Below the pieces are notes generated by a model that did no database searches, was not told where the DNA came from, and saw nothing but the letters and a program-made list of their open reading frames with translations. The position numbers and the translations under genes are program-made. Positions 1 to 7,645 of a DNA stretch of 64,000 bases are shown one piece after another. Position 1 is the stretch's first letter; the number at the start of each line of letters is the position of its first letter. The stretch comes from Gordonia amarae NBRC 15530 (lineage in GTDB: Bacteria > Actinomycetota > Actinomycetes > Mycobacteriales > Mycobacteriaceae): contig NZ_BAED01000043.1 of NCBI RefSeq assembly GCF_000241345.1, positions 31,047 to 95,046 on the forward strand, in the 5' to 3' direction.

Positions 1-1
1 G

Positions 2-580
2 GAGACGGTGGTCTGGCGCAACGACGAGGACGCGCTCGGCACCGATGACGCCGCGTACGAGGCCGCGGTCGCCGGGTTCGACGGGGTGCTGCTGAGCCCC
101 GGCCCCGGCACCCCGCAGCGGGCGGGTGCGACGATGCCGCTGGTGGGGGTGGCCGCGCGGACCGGGAAACCGCTGCTCGGCGTCTGCCTGGGCCATCAGG
201 CCATCGGCGCGTACTTCGGCGGAACCGTCGACCGCGCGCCCGAACTCCTGCACGGCAAGACCTCGCTGGTCTACCACGAGAACACCGGCGTGCTCGCGGG
301 TCTGCCCAGCCCGTTCACCGCCACCCGCTACCACTCGCTGACCGTGGTACCGGAGACGATCCCCGACGAACTGATGGTCACCGGCCGCACCGACACCGGC
401 ATCGTGATGGCGATGATGCACCGCGACCTGCCGATCCACGGCGTCCAGTTCCACCCGGAAAGTGTGCTCACGCAGGGCGGACACCGGATGCTCGCGAACT
501 GGCTGACCCTGTGCGGCATCGACGTCCCCGAGGCGACGGTCGCCGAGCTCGAGGCGCAGATGGCCTCCGCCATCGGCTGA
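2..580 (+). CDS. trpG: Glutamine amidotransferase subunit of anthranilate/aminodeoxychorismate synthase, 5'-truncated by window edge
   Basis: Class I glutamine amidotransferase that supplies ammonia to chorismate-utilising synthases (anthranilate, or aminodeoxychorismate for folate). The frame is open from base 2, so about 35-40 N-terminal residues lie outside the window. The nucleophile motif GVCLGHQ is present (Cys about residue 62 of the visible part), and the catalytic His/Glu pair lies in HGVQFHPES (about residues 151 and 153). Locally it closely resembles mycobacterial Rv0013, annotated trpG although a PabA role is equally likely. It sits upstream of crgA on the same strand, as in Mycobacterium. 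The DUF881 gene (Rv0012) that lies between the two there is absent here. Confidence 0.93.
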   Translation, partial: ETVVWRNDEDALGTDDAAYEAAVAGFDGVLLSPGPGTPQRAGATMPLVGVAARTGKPLLGVCLGHQAIGAYFGGTVDRAPELLHGKTSLVYHENTGVLAGLPSPFTATRYHSLTVVPETIPDELMVTGRTDTGIVMAMMHRDLPIHGVQFHPESVLTQGGHRMLANWLTLCGIDVPEATVAELEAQMASAIG

Positions 581-777
581 GTTGGCCGTACCCGCACGCC
601 CGGTGTAGCCGCCTGGTCTTCGCGATGAGCCGACCAGGTGGGATACCGTAGTGAGCAACCGATCCGCTATACCAGGATCACAACCGGGTGGGGAGAGTCC
701 CCACACAGGCCCCAGCGCTCGCCGGCAACGCGCGCGCCGTGTGTGACACGCGCCGGGGCACGAGCAACGAGGAAGTC

Positions 778-1068
778 ATGCCGAAGTCAAAAGTCAGGAA
801 GAAGACCGACTACACCATCAACCCGGCGAGCCGTACGCCGGTGAAGGTGAAGACCGGACCCTCCAGTTCCCTCTACGTCGCCCTGATGCTCGGCCTGATG
901 CTGTTCGGGCTGATCTGGCTGATCGTCTTCTACCTGGTCGCCACCCCCAGCGCGCTCGGCGGCGACGGCAAGATCCTCAACTGGATGTACGAACTCGGCC
1001 CGTGGAACTTCCTGATCGGCTTCGCGTTCATGGTCGTCGGCCTGCTGATGACCATGCGCTGGCGGTGA
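778..1068 (+). CDS. crgA: Cell division protein CrgA
   Basis: Small (96 aa) divisome membrane protein; in actinobacteria CrgA bridges FtsZ, FtsQ and penicillin-binding proteins at the septum. It has a basic N-terminus beginning MPKSKVRKK, a first membrane helix at about residues 34-60 and a second at about 74-93, ending in MRWR, the typical CrgA architecture. The ATG at 778 is preceded by GAGGAAG, a plausible ribosome site; a longer in-frame extension to 688 lacks family similarity. It lies between trpG and the Rv0010c-like gene on the same strand, matching mycobacterial order. Confidence 0.95.
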   Translation: MPKSKVRKKTDYTINPASRTPVKVKTGPSSSLYVALMLGLMLFGLIWLIVFYLVATPSALGGDGKILNWMYELGPWNFLIGFAFMVVGLLMTMRWR

Positions 1069-1132
1069 CGCGGTTCGCCCGACAATCCCGAGCCACGCGA
1101 ACTCTGGTCACACGAACCACCTCCGCATCACG

Positions 1133-1231
1133 TTATCCACAGAATTGCATCGAATCATGCACCGGTTATCCCCAGTTGTGGAATCACATGTGTGTAACTC
1201 ATCCCCACCTGTGAGTGTTTTCTGTGGATAA
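1133..1231. promoter_or_regulatory. Outlying DnaA-box cluster
   Basis: The crgA to Rv0010c-like intergenic stretch contains two perfect TTATCCACA boxes: 1133-1141 on plus, and 1223-1231 as TGTGGATAA on minus. A one-mismatch box, TTATCCCCA, lies at 1166-1174, and a weaker TGTGGAATC at 1177-1185. The cluster lies about 46.6 kb from oriC. It may titrate DnaA or regulate the downstream gene; no DUE-like AT stretch is evident. Confidence 0.6.
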
Positions 1232-1247
1232 CCCTGGTGATGGATCT

Positions 1248-1742
1248 GTGTATGAGTGGTCGACGCCCACCCTGGCGGGTGCGGCGATGGCGATCGGCGG
1301 CCTGATCCTGCTCGGCGGATCGGTCGTGCTGTCGTCCGACCCGGTCGGCCTGGTCCTCATGGCCTTCGCGGGCCTGCTGCTGCTCGGTTTCGCGTCGTAC
1401 GCGCTGCTGCTGCGACCCCGACTGCGCCTGGCGACGCGGCCCGCACCCGAACTGACGCTGCGCACCATCGGCGGCCCCCGCACCTACACGCCCGCCGACA
1501 TCGACCGGATCCGCGTCCGGCAGCTGCGGCGCATCGGCCGGCACAGCCACCAGCTCGAGCTGGACATCCTGCGCGAGGGTGCCGACGACCCGAACCCAGA
1601 CGCCCAGACCCCAGACGCCCAGTACCCGGCCGGGACGCTTCCGGACACCACGCTCGTCGTGCTCAATCGCTGGGACCTCGGTGCCGATCCGCACGAGGTC
1701 GCCGACGTGCTGTCGGAAGCCGGATTCGTCATCGAACGCTAG
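1248..1742 (+). CDS. PH-domain membrane protein, Rv0010c-like
   Basis: Conserved actinobacterial protein of unknown function (about 164 aa). Two membrane helices (about residues 8-28 and 33-54) are followed by a cytoplasmic bacterial PH-like domain ending in LNRWDLGADPHEVADVL, closely similar to the C-terminus of mycobacterial Rv0010c. An acidic DPNPDAQTPDAQ insertion within the domain looks lineage-specific. GTG 1248 is chosen because it aligns with the start of the mycobacterial protein; GTG 1215 or 1224 would extend it, but the DnaA box at 1223-1231 would then be coding. Its place after crgA and before ppiA is conserved. Confidence 0.8.
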   Translation: MYEWSTPTLAGAAMAIGGLILLGGSVVLSSDPVGLVLMAFAGLLLLGFASYALLLRPRLRLATRPAPELTLRTIGGPRTYTPADIDRIRVRQLRRIGRHSHQLELDILREGADDPNPDAQTPDAQYPAGTLPDTTLVVLNRWDLGADPHEVADVLSEAGFVIER

Positions 1743-1982
1743 TTCCGCCGCGGAACCCCGTGATGCCGCGTACTGCGCATCGCTATGCGCAACCTCATGT
1801 TTCCCAACCGTGAAGCTATTCACATACCCAAAGTTCCGGTTTGGTAACAGCGGCACCCACTCTGCCACATCGTCGAGATCTGCCTCACATCATCAACACC
1901 AGCCCCACAAGACATGGGGCATCTCTTGCGCAACACCCGTTCGCGGCACTGCTGTGCCGCCAATCGATGAGTGAGGTGTTTT

Positions 1983-3344
1983 ATGCGTTCTTCCGGCAGT
2001 TCAGATCCGCGCTCCGCAGGCCCCGTCACCGAGAGATCCGAGGGGCCACCGCCCCCATCCGGATCGACAGTCACGACCGGGCGCCGCAGCAGCAGGTCGC
2101 TCACCCGGCCCCGCCCTATGTCCGCCCTCACCATCGCTGTCACGGCGACCACGGTCATGCTCACCCCGGTTGTCCCCCTCGCCCCGGCGAACGCCGTCGA
2201 TGCCACGGTGTACCTGCGCAACCCGAACGGCCGCTGCATCGAGGCCCCCGGTTCCGCCGTCGGAACCGGGCTCGTCCTCGCCGACTGCACCCAGGCCCAG
2301 GCGCAACAGGTCACCATCGACCAGAACGGGACCGTTCGCATGCGGGGACGCTGCGTCGGACCCGCGGGCCGCAGCAGCGCCGGCGGCGCCCGCCTGACCC
2401 TGCAGACGTGCACCTCGTCCAACTACTACAAATGGGACAGCAACGGATCCGCCCGCTACATGAACCGGGGGTCCGGACGCTGCATCGACAACCAGTGGAA
2501 CGTCAACATCCCCGGGAATCCGATCACCCAGTACGACTGCAACAACACCAACGCCCAGCACTGGGAGGCCGTCCCGGTCGGCACCAACCCACCGGGCAAT
2601 CCGTCGGGTCAACCTGTGCCGCAAGGGAATCTGCCCGGCTGGCGACAGATCTTCTGGGACGATTTCACCAAGGCCGCCCCGGTGGGCAGTTGGGCCAACC
2701 CCTGCAGCCCCGACCAGATCGTCTACACCGGCGCACAGGGACAGCGCTGGCGGACCTACCCGCAATGCTGGGTCGACACGGTCCCACGGAACCCGTACCG
2801 GCCCGATCAGGTGCTGAGCGTCGCGGGCGGCGTCCTCAATTTCCACCTGCACAACGTCGACGGCCGCCCGGCCGGGGCCAATCCGTCACCCGTCATCGAC
2901 GGGAACTCGCAGTATCAGACGTACGGCCGGTACAGCGCCCGGCTGAAGGTAGACACCCCGACGTTGTCGGAGTACAGCGTGGCGTGGTTGCTGTGGCCGG
3001 CCTCCGACAACTGGCCGTGGGACGGGGAGATCGACTTCCCCGAGGCACCGCTGTCCGGAACAGCCTGGGGATATCACCATTACGCCCGTGAGGGTGCCTG
3101 CGTGAACGGCTGCCAAGAGTCGGTGAACACCCAGGCCCGGTTCACCGACTGGCACACCTACACGATCGAGTGGATGCCCGGCCGGATCCGGCTCCTGCTC
3201 GACGGCACCGTGGTCCTCAACACCACCAGCTGGATCCCCGACACACCCATGCGGTGGCAGTTGCAGACCGAGACCAACAGCACTGGCAACCACAACGGCA
3301 ACCTGCTGGTCGACTGGGTGTCGGTGTGGGCGTACAGCCCGTAG
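1983..3344 (+). CDS. Secreted family 16 glycoside hydrolase with N-terminal ricin-type lectin domain
   Basis: Predicted extracellular beta-glucanase-type enzyme (453 aa). A long basic N-terminus leads to a hydrophobic signal segment ending in PANA (about residue 71). A ricin-B/CBM13 beta-trefoil domain follows (about 73-196, with paired Cys and a closing QHW). A Gly/Pro linker and a GH16 concanavalin-like catalytic domain (about 218-453) complete it. The GH16 signature DGEIDFPE places the nucleophile and acid/base glutamates at about 349 and 354 with Asp351 between. ATG 1983 is preferred over GTG 1971 because GAGGTG lies a few bases upstream. The exact glucan substrate cannot be told from sequence. 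Confidence 0.88.
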   Translation: MRSSGSSDPRSAGPVTERSEGPPPPSGSTVTTGRRSSRSLTRPRPMSALTIAVTATTVMLTPVVPLAPANAVDATVYLRNPNGRCIEAPGSAVGTGLVLADCTQAQAQQVTIDQNGTVRMRGRCVGPAGRSSAGGARLTLQTCTSSNYYKWDSNGSARYMNRGSGRCIDNQWNVNIPGNPITQYDCNNTNAQHWEAVPVGTNPPGNPSGQPVPQGNLPGWRQIFWDDFTKAAPVGSWANPCSPDQIVYTGAQGQRWRTYPQCWVDTVPRNPYRPDQVLSVAGGVLNFHLHNVDGRPAGANPSPVIDGNSQYQTYGRYSARLKVDTPTLSEYSVAWLLWPASDNWPWDGEIDFPEAPLSGTAWGYHHYAREGACVNGCQESVNTQARFTDWHTYTIEWMPGRIRLLLDGTVVLNTTSWIPDTPMRWQLQTETNSTGNHNGNLLVDWVSVWAYSP

Positions 3345-3346
3345 CC

Positions 3347-3388
3347 ACCCGAGCCCGGACACCCGAGCCCGGACACCCGAGCCCGGAC
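3347..3388 (+). repeat. Three tandem 14-bp repeats
   Basis: Three exact head-to-tail copies of ACCCGAGCCCGGAC immediately follow the GH16 stop codon and run into a terminator hairpin. Likely a slippage-generated minisatellite; no coding role. Confidence 0.85.
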
Positions 3389-3390
3389 AC

Positions 3391-3424
3391 CCGGCCGGGA
3401 CCGTCGTCGCGACGTCCCGGCCGG
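3391..3424. terminator. Bidirectional hairpin terminator between convergent genes
   Basis: Perfect 11-bp inverted repeat (CCGGCCGGGAC at 3391-3401 and GTCCCGGCCGG at 3414-3424) between the GH16 gene on plus and the rhomboid gene on minus. No U-tract, as is common in actinobacteria. Confidence 0.65.
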
Positions 3425-3427
3425 TCG

Positions 3428-4327
3428 TCAGCGGATGATCGCCGACGTCGGCTCGTAGGCCAGGGCGGCGCCGACGGCGATCCCCATGCCCACGATCACC
3501 AGCGTCGCGATGACGGCCCAGCCGAGCAGGCTCGCACCGGCCGGAGTGCGCCCACGATCACCGGCGACCTGCGGCAGATAGATGAGGCCCGCGGTCGCGA
3601 GCGCACCGAACAGCAGACCGCCGAGATGGGCGGCCAGCGAGATGCCGGGCACGGTGATCGACAGCACGATGTTGAGGCCGATGATCGACAACACCGGCAC
3701 CGGCGAGGCACGCATGCGCAGCACGATGACCAGCATCGCGCCCATCAGGCCGTAGATGGCGCCCGAGGCGCCGGCGTTGATCGTGAGGTCGCCGGCGAAC
3801 AGCATCACCGCCGCGCTGCCGCCCACCAGCGACGCCAGGTACACGCCCGCGTACCGCGGATAACCGATGGCCAGCTCCAGGTCGCGGCCCAACAGGAACA
3901 GCGAGAGCATGTTGGCGGCGATGTGGGTGAGCGAGAAATGCAGGAAACCCGCGGTGAGCAGCCGCCAGTACTCGCCGTCGTGGACGAACGGCTTGAACAG
4001 CGCCCAGTCGGTGAACAGCGACGAGTTGAGCATGTCGGTGCCGCCGGCCTGACCCACGCAGATGACGAAAACGAGCACGTTGAACGCGATCAGCCCGTAC
4101 GTGACGTACGGGTACCGGGTGGTCCGGGGCGCGGCGACGGCCTGCCCGGTGGAGCCGGTGAATCCGCGGCGGACCTGCCGAGGTTGCGCCGCGCCGTCGG
4201 AGCGCAGGCATTCGAGACAGTGCTGGCCCACCGAGGCGGGCCGCAGACATTCGGGGCAGGCGGGCCGCCCGCACCGGCTGCAGGCCAGGCCGGTGGGACG
4301 ATCCGGATGCCGGTAGCAGGTCACCAC
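3428..4327 (-). CDS. Rhomboid-family intramembrane serine protease with N-terminal zinc-binding domain
   Basis: Membrane-embedded serine protease (299 aa). The N-terminal 45 residues carry a Cys/His cluster (CYRHPD, CSRCG, CPECL, CLEC) resembling a B-box-like zinc ribbon. Six to seven membrane helices follow from about residue 75. The catalytic dyad is Ser188 in GASGAIYG and His234 in LAAHLGG; the HxxxN motif HIAANM is at about 135-140. Start is GTG 4327 (GTG 4324 is also possible). It lies 26 bp after ppiA on the same strand, so co-transcription is likely. Substrates are unknown. Confidence 0.92.
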   Translation of the reverse strand: MVTCYRHPDRPTGLACSRCGRPACPECLRPASVGQHCLECLRSDGAAQPRQVRRGFTGSTGQAVAAPRTTRYPYVTYGLIAFNVLVFVICVGQAGGTDMLNSSLFTDWALFKPFVHDGEYWRLLTAGFLHFSLTHIAANMLSLFLLGRDLELAIGYPRYAGVYLASLVGGSAAVMLFAGDLTINAGASGAIYGLMGAMLVIVLRMRASPVPVLSIIGLNIVLSITVPGISLAAHLGGLLFGALATAGLIYLPQVAGDRGRTPAGASLLGWAVIATLVIVGMGIAVGAALAYEPTSAIIR

Positions 4328-4353
4328 CGGCCCGCCCTGCGGGAAAGCCGCGT

Positions 4354-4884
4354 TCAGCTGATCTCCACGCTTTCGATGACAACGGCGTCGACGGGACGGT
4401 CGCCCGGGCCGGTCGCGGTGGTGGCGATGGCGTCGACGACCTTCTGCGACGCCGGGTCGGTGACCTCACCGAAGATGGTGTGGCGGCGGTTCAGGTGCGG
4501 GGTGGGGCCGACGGTGATGAAGAACTGCGAGCCGTTGGTGCCCGGGCCGGCGTTGGCCATCGCGAGCAGGTACGGACGGTCGAACTGCAGCTCGGGGTGG
4601 AACTCGTCCTCGAAGCGGTAGCCCGGGCCGCCGCGGCCGGTGCCGGTCGGGTCGCCGCCCTGGATCATGAATCCGGCGATGACGCGGTGGAACACCGAAC
4701 CGTCGTAGAACGGTCCCTCGGCGCTGCCGGCCGCGTTCGGCTGGCTGTAGTCCTGGCTGCCGTCGGCGAGGCCGGTGAAGTTGGCAACGGTCTTGGGAGC
4801 GTGGTTCCCGAACAGTTCGACGACGATGTCGCCGCGGTTGGTGTGCAGAGTCGCGGTCTGTGTCTTGATACTCACGCCCTCCAT
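4354..4884 (-). CDS. ppiA: Cyclophilin-type peptidyl-prolyl cis-trans isomerase
   Basis: Cytosolic cyclophilin (176 aa) that accelerates proline isomerisation during folding. It shows the canonical core: [15 protein letters not shown] with the catalytic Arg, GTNGSQFFI, and HTIFGEV. It aligns end to end with mycobacterial PpiA, whose N-terminus [12 protein letters not shown] resembles [12 protein letters not shown] here. ATG 4884 gives the expected length; an upstream Cys-rich extension to 4935 has no family match. Position next to the origin genes is conserved. Confidence 0.94.
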   Translation of the reverse strand: MEGVSIKTQTATLHTNRGDIVVELFGNHAPKTVANFTGLADGSQDYSQPNAAGSAEGPFYDGSVFHRVIAGFMIQGGDPTGTGRGGPGYRFEDEFHPELQFDRPYLLAMANAGPGTNGSQFFITVGPTPHLNRRHTIFGEVTDPASQKVVDAIATTATGPGDRPVDAVVIESVEIS

Positions 4885-4989
4885 ACAACCACTCGGGCAT
4901 CCCGAACACGACCTCGGACATCGCGAACACCACAAGGCGGCTCACCTGGGCCGATCCCGGCCGATCAGGCACCCGTTACCCTTGACGGC

Positions 4990-5142
4990 GTGCCGAAACC
5001 GATTATCGCCGTCATCGTCGCCGCGCTTGCCGCCCTGCTCGGCGGGGTGGTCTTCGCCGTCCGCAAGACGCGCACCGAGCACCCGCCGGTGTCCGCGACC
5101 ATTCCGCGCGTCCAGGAACTCGGCCCCGCCCCGGCCCCCTGA
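4990..5142 (+). CDS. Small single-pass membrane protein
   Basis: Fifty residues from GTG 4990: a hydrophobic helix (about residues 5-24, rich in Ala/Val/Leu) followed by RKTRT and a Pro-rich tail ending PAPAP. It is divergent from ppiA (106 bp between starts). I do not recognise a family, but small membrane proteins flank ppiA in related genera. Its stop codon lies in the first unit of a 23-bp tandem repeat, so the C-terminus may be variable between strains. No strong ribosome site. Confidence 0.5.
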   Translation: MPKPIIAVIVAALAALLGGVVFAVRKTRTEHPPVSATIPRVQELGPAPAP

Positions 5143-5231
5143 GTCATGGCGAGGCCTGCCTCTGAGTCATGGCGAGGCCTGCCTCTGAGTCATGGCGAGG
5201 CCTGCCTCTGAGTCATGGCGAGGCCTGCCTC
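5140..5231 (+). repeat. Four exact tandem 23-bp repeats
   Basis: Units at 5140-5162, 5163-5185, 5186-5208 and 5209-5231 are identical (each begins TGAGTCATGGCGAGGCCTGC). The first unit provides the TGA stop of the small membrane gene. It lies in the promoter region of the DUF4190-like gene and contains AGGCCT palindromes. Likely strain-variable. Confidence 0.9.
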
Positions 5232-5311
5232 GCGGCCCAACCCGCCCCGAACTCATCACAGACTCGCCGGTGATGTGCCCAATCGGGCCCGGCGTGGGTA
5301 ATTTGTAGAAC

Positions 5312-6307
5312 GTGACTGCCGACGAACCAGGACAATCCGACGTCCCGCACCCCGCGGACGTCGCGGATTCCGTGGGTTCCTTCACCGGTGACACCCGGTC
5401 CGCCGGCGAGCGAGCGCCCTGGGAACGGCAGCAGGCACCCGTCACCGGAGGCCTGCCCGCCGACGCCGCGCGCGGTCAGCGGGCGCGCTGGAACACCGGT
5501 ACACACGGCTCGCCTACCGGTCAACAGGCCGGACCGCCGCCCGGCCAGACCGGTCCGCGGATGGGTCCCCCGCCCGGTTACCGGCCGCAGGGCGGACCCG
5601 TGTCGGGGCCTCCCACCAGCACTCGTTACCGAATGCCCGGCCAGCAGCGGCCGGGACAGGCTCCGACGGGCCAGCCGCCGAACAGGCCCGGTCCGCCTCC
5701 CCTCAACACCGGTCAGGGTCGCCCGGCGGGACCGCACGGCCCCGGAAACCGGCCACCTGCCGACCCGGGTGCCGCCCGCACGATGATCGGCCCGCGCCAG
5801 CCCGTCACCGACAGGGCCGACGAGGTGACGACGGTCCGGGACGACCTGGCGACCGAGGCCGCGCCGACGATCAGCCGTCCCGCTCCCGGTGTGTCGCCCG
5901 CGTCCGGCGAGCGCACTCACTACGGTGACAGTGACGCCGGCGTCGACCAGGACCACAGGGACCTGACGGCCGGCGACGGAATCCCAGACACCTCCTACGG
6001 GGACACCTCCCTCAGGGCCGGCTCGTTCCGGGGTTCCGGTGAGGCCGAGGAGACGAGTGTGGCCGGAGATCGCACAGGTGCCACGCACACCAATCTGTTG
6101 TCCGTGGTGGCGCTGGTCCTGTCGGTGCTCGGGGTGACGGCCCCGATCGGTGTGTATCTGGCCTACACCTCGCTGCGCACCATCCGCCGCACCGGCGAGC
6201 TCGGCGCACCGTTCGCGGAGGCCGCCAAGTGGCTCGGCTGGCTGTGGATAGCGTTCTTCGTGTTCGGTGCGATCGCCTACTTCTGGATCGGATCGCAGGG
6301 CAGCTGA
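5312..6307 (+). CDS. Proline-rich membrane protein with C-terminal DUF4190-like domain
   Basis: 331 aa. Residues 1 to about 250 form a disordered Pro/Gly/Gln/Arg-rich cytoplasmic region. The C-terminus has two membrane helices (about 262-285 and 303-325) separated by a short loop, SLRTIRRTGE, the layout of DUF4190 proteins, whose function is not established. GTG 5312 starts the frame (VTADEPGQ). It is convergent with the VWA gene; the intergenic region carries DnaA boxes. Proteins of this type often accompany cell-envelope or division genes in actinobacteria (general expectation only). Confidence 0.7.
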   Translation: MTADEPGQSDVPHPADVADSVGSFTGDTRSAGERAPWERQQAPVTGGLPADAARGQRARWNTGTHGSPTGQQAGPPPGQTGPRMGPPPGYRPQGGPVSGPPTSTRYRMPGQQRPGQAPTGQPPNRPGPPPLNTGQGRPAGPHGPGNRPPADPGAARTMIGPRQPVTDRADEVTTVRDDLATEAAPTISRPAPGVSPASGERTHYGDSDAGVDQDHRDLTAGDGIPDTSYGDTSLRAGSFRGSGEAEETSVAGDRTGATHTNLLSVVALVLSVLGVTAPIGVYLAYTSLRTIRRTGELGAPFAEAAKWLGWLWIAFFVFGAIAYFWIGSQGS

Positions 6308-6385
6308 GTCCGGCAGCACCCCTTCCGGGCTGGTGAGCGACCTCGAGTCAACAGACCGTTCGGTCGATTCGACAACTCATTCGAT

Positions 6386-6417
6386 TTCTCCACAGCTGTG
6401 CACAACTCTGTGGATAA
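6386..6417. promoter_or_regulatory. Compact DnaA-box cluster between convergent genes
   Basis: Three box-like 9-mers in 32 bp: TTCTCCACA (6386-6394, one mismatch), TGTGCACAA (6397-6405, one mismatch on minus) and perfect TGTGGATAA (6409-6417). Located beyond both stop codons of convergent genes, so a promoter role is unlikely. Confidence 0.55.
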
Positions 6418-6436
6418 CTTGTTCACGACACGTGGA

Positions 6437-7645
6437 TCACGCGTCCCGCGCCGCCTCCACCAGGTTGGGCATCCCCCGGCGCGCGAGCTCGTTGGCATCG
6501 GCACAGCCGACGATGTCGCCACGGTTCACCGCCAGCGCCAACAGCTCGGGGAACGCGTCGGGCGTGCACGCGAACGCCGGGATACCCATCGTGGCCAGCG
6601 CGCCGGCGATGTCGTGATCGAACGACGGCGCCCCCTCGTCGGACAGGGCGAGCAGCACGATCACCTGTACCCCGGCGCCCTGCATCGTGGCGACCCGGCG
6701 CAGCAGTTCCTCCCGCACCCCGCCCTCGTACAGGTCGGAGATCAGCACAAAGATGCTGTCGGTGGGCCGGGTGATCAGGCCCTGGCAGTAGGCAACCGCC
6801 CGGTTGATGTCGGTGCCGCCGCCCAGCGCCGTCCCGAACAGCACGTCGACCGGATCGTCGAGTTTGTCGGTGAGGTCGACGACCTCGGTGTCGAACACGA
6901 CCATCGACGTGCGCACCGACCGCATCGTCGCCAACACGGCACCGAAGATCGACGAGTACACGATCGACTGCGCCATCGACCCCGACTGGTCGATCGCCAG
7001 CACGATGTCCTTGCTCACCACCTGGGACCGGCGGCCGTAGCCGACGATCCGCTCCGGCACGATCGTGCGCTGTTCGGGCAGATAGTTGCGCAGATTCCGG
7101 GCGATGGTGGTGTTCCAGTCGATGTCCGCCGGTCGCGGCCGGTGCGTGCGGGCCGCCCGGTCGAGGGCGGCGCCCACCGCGCTCCTGGTCTTCTCCGCGA
7201 TGCGCCGCTCGATCTCGTCGACGACCTTGCGCACCAGTGCCCGCGCCGACGCCTTCGACGACTGCGGGATCGCCTTGCCCAGCCCGATCAGGGTGGTGAC
7301 CATCTCGACGTTCGGTTCGACGGTCTCGAGGAGTTCGGGTTCGGCGAGCAGCGCGGCGATGTTGAGCCGGTGCACCGCGTCGTGCTGCATCACCTGCACC
7401 ACGGTCGACGGGAAATACTTGCGGATGTCGCCGAGCCAGCGCGCCACCGACGGCGCCGACTTGCCGAGGCCGCCGCGCCGGTCACCCGACACCCCGTACA
7501 GGGCTGACAGCGCGCGATCCATCCCGAGGTCGGCGCCGCCGAGGCTGCCGAGGGCGTCGTCGGCCTCCGCGCCGAGGACCAGTCGCCAGCGGCGGTCCCG
7601 CTCACCCGGCGCGTCCTGATCTGGTGTGTGGTCCCGTTCCGTCAT
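6437..7645 (-). CDS. VWA-domain protein, last gene of the SWIM/DUF5691/MoxR/DUF5682 cassette
   Basis: 402-aa cytosolic protein with a C-terminal von Willebrand A domain (about residues 210-390). The MIDAS is intact: DQSGS (Asp219, Ser221, Ser223), Thr278 in GGGTD and Asp304 in ISDLYEGG. The helical N-terminal half has no assigned fold. VWA proteins paired with MoxR ATPases are thought to act as metal-dependent adaptors that present substrates for remodelling or insertion. ATG 7645 overlaps the DUF5682 stop as ATGA, so translation is coupled. It is the final gene of a five-gene minus-strand operon beginning near 14.38 kb. Confidence 0.9.
   Translation of the reverse strand: MTERDHTPDQDAPGERDRRWRLVLGAEADDALGSLGGADLGMDRALSALYGVSGDRRGGLGKSAPSVARWLGDIRKYFPSTVVQVMQHDAVHRLNIAALLAEPELLETVEPNVEMVTTLIGLGKAIPQSSKASARALVRKVVDEIERRIAEKTRSAVGAALDRAARTHRPRPADIDWNTTIARNLRNYLPEQRTIVPERIVGYGRRSQVVSKDIVLAIDQSGSMAQSIVYSSIFGAVLATMRSVRTSMVVFDTEVVDLTDKLDDPVDVLFGTALGGGTDINRAVAYCQGLITRPTDSIFVLISDLYEGGVREELLRRVATMQGAGVQVIVLLALSDEGAPSFDHDIAGALATMGIPAFACTPDAFPELLALAVNRGDIVGCADANELARRGMPNLVEAARDA

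Noticed and set aside
3170..4621. 483-codon frame spanning GH16 end, rhomboid and ppiA
   Set aside because: Crosses three supported genes; Arg/Gln/His-rich without conserved motifs.
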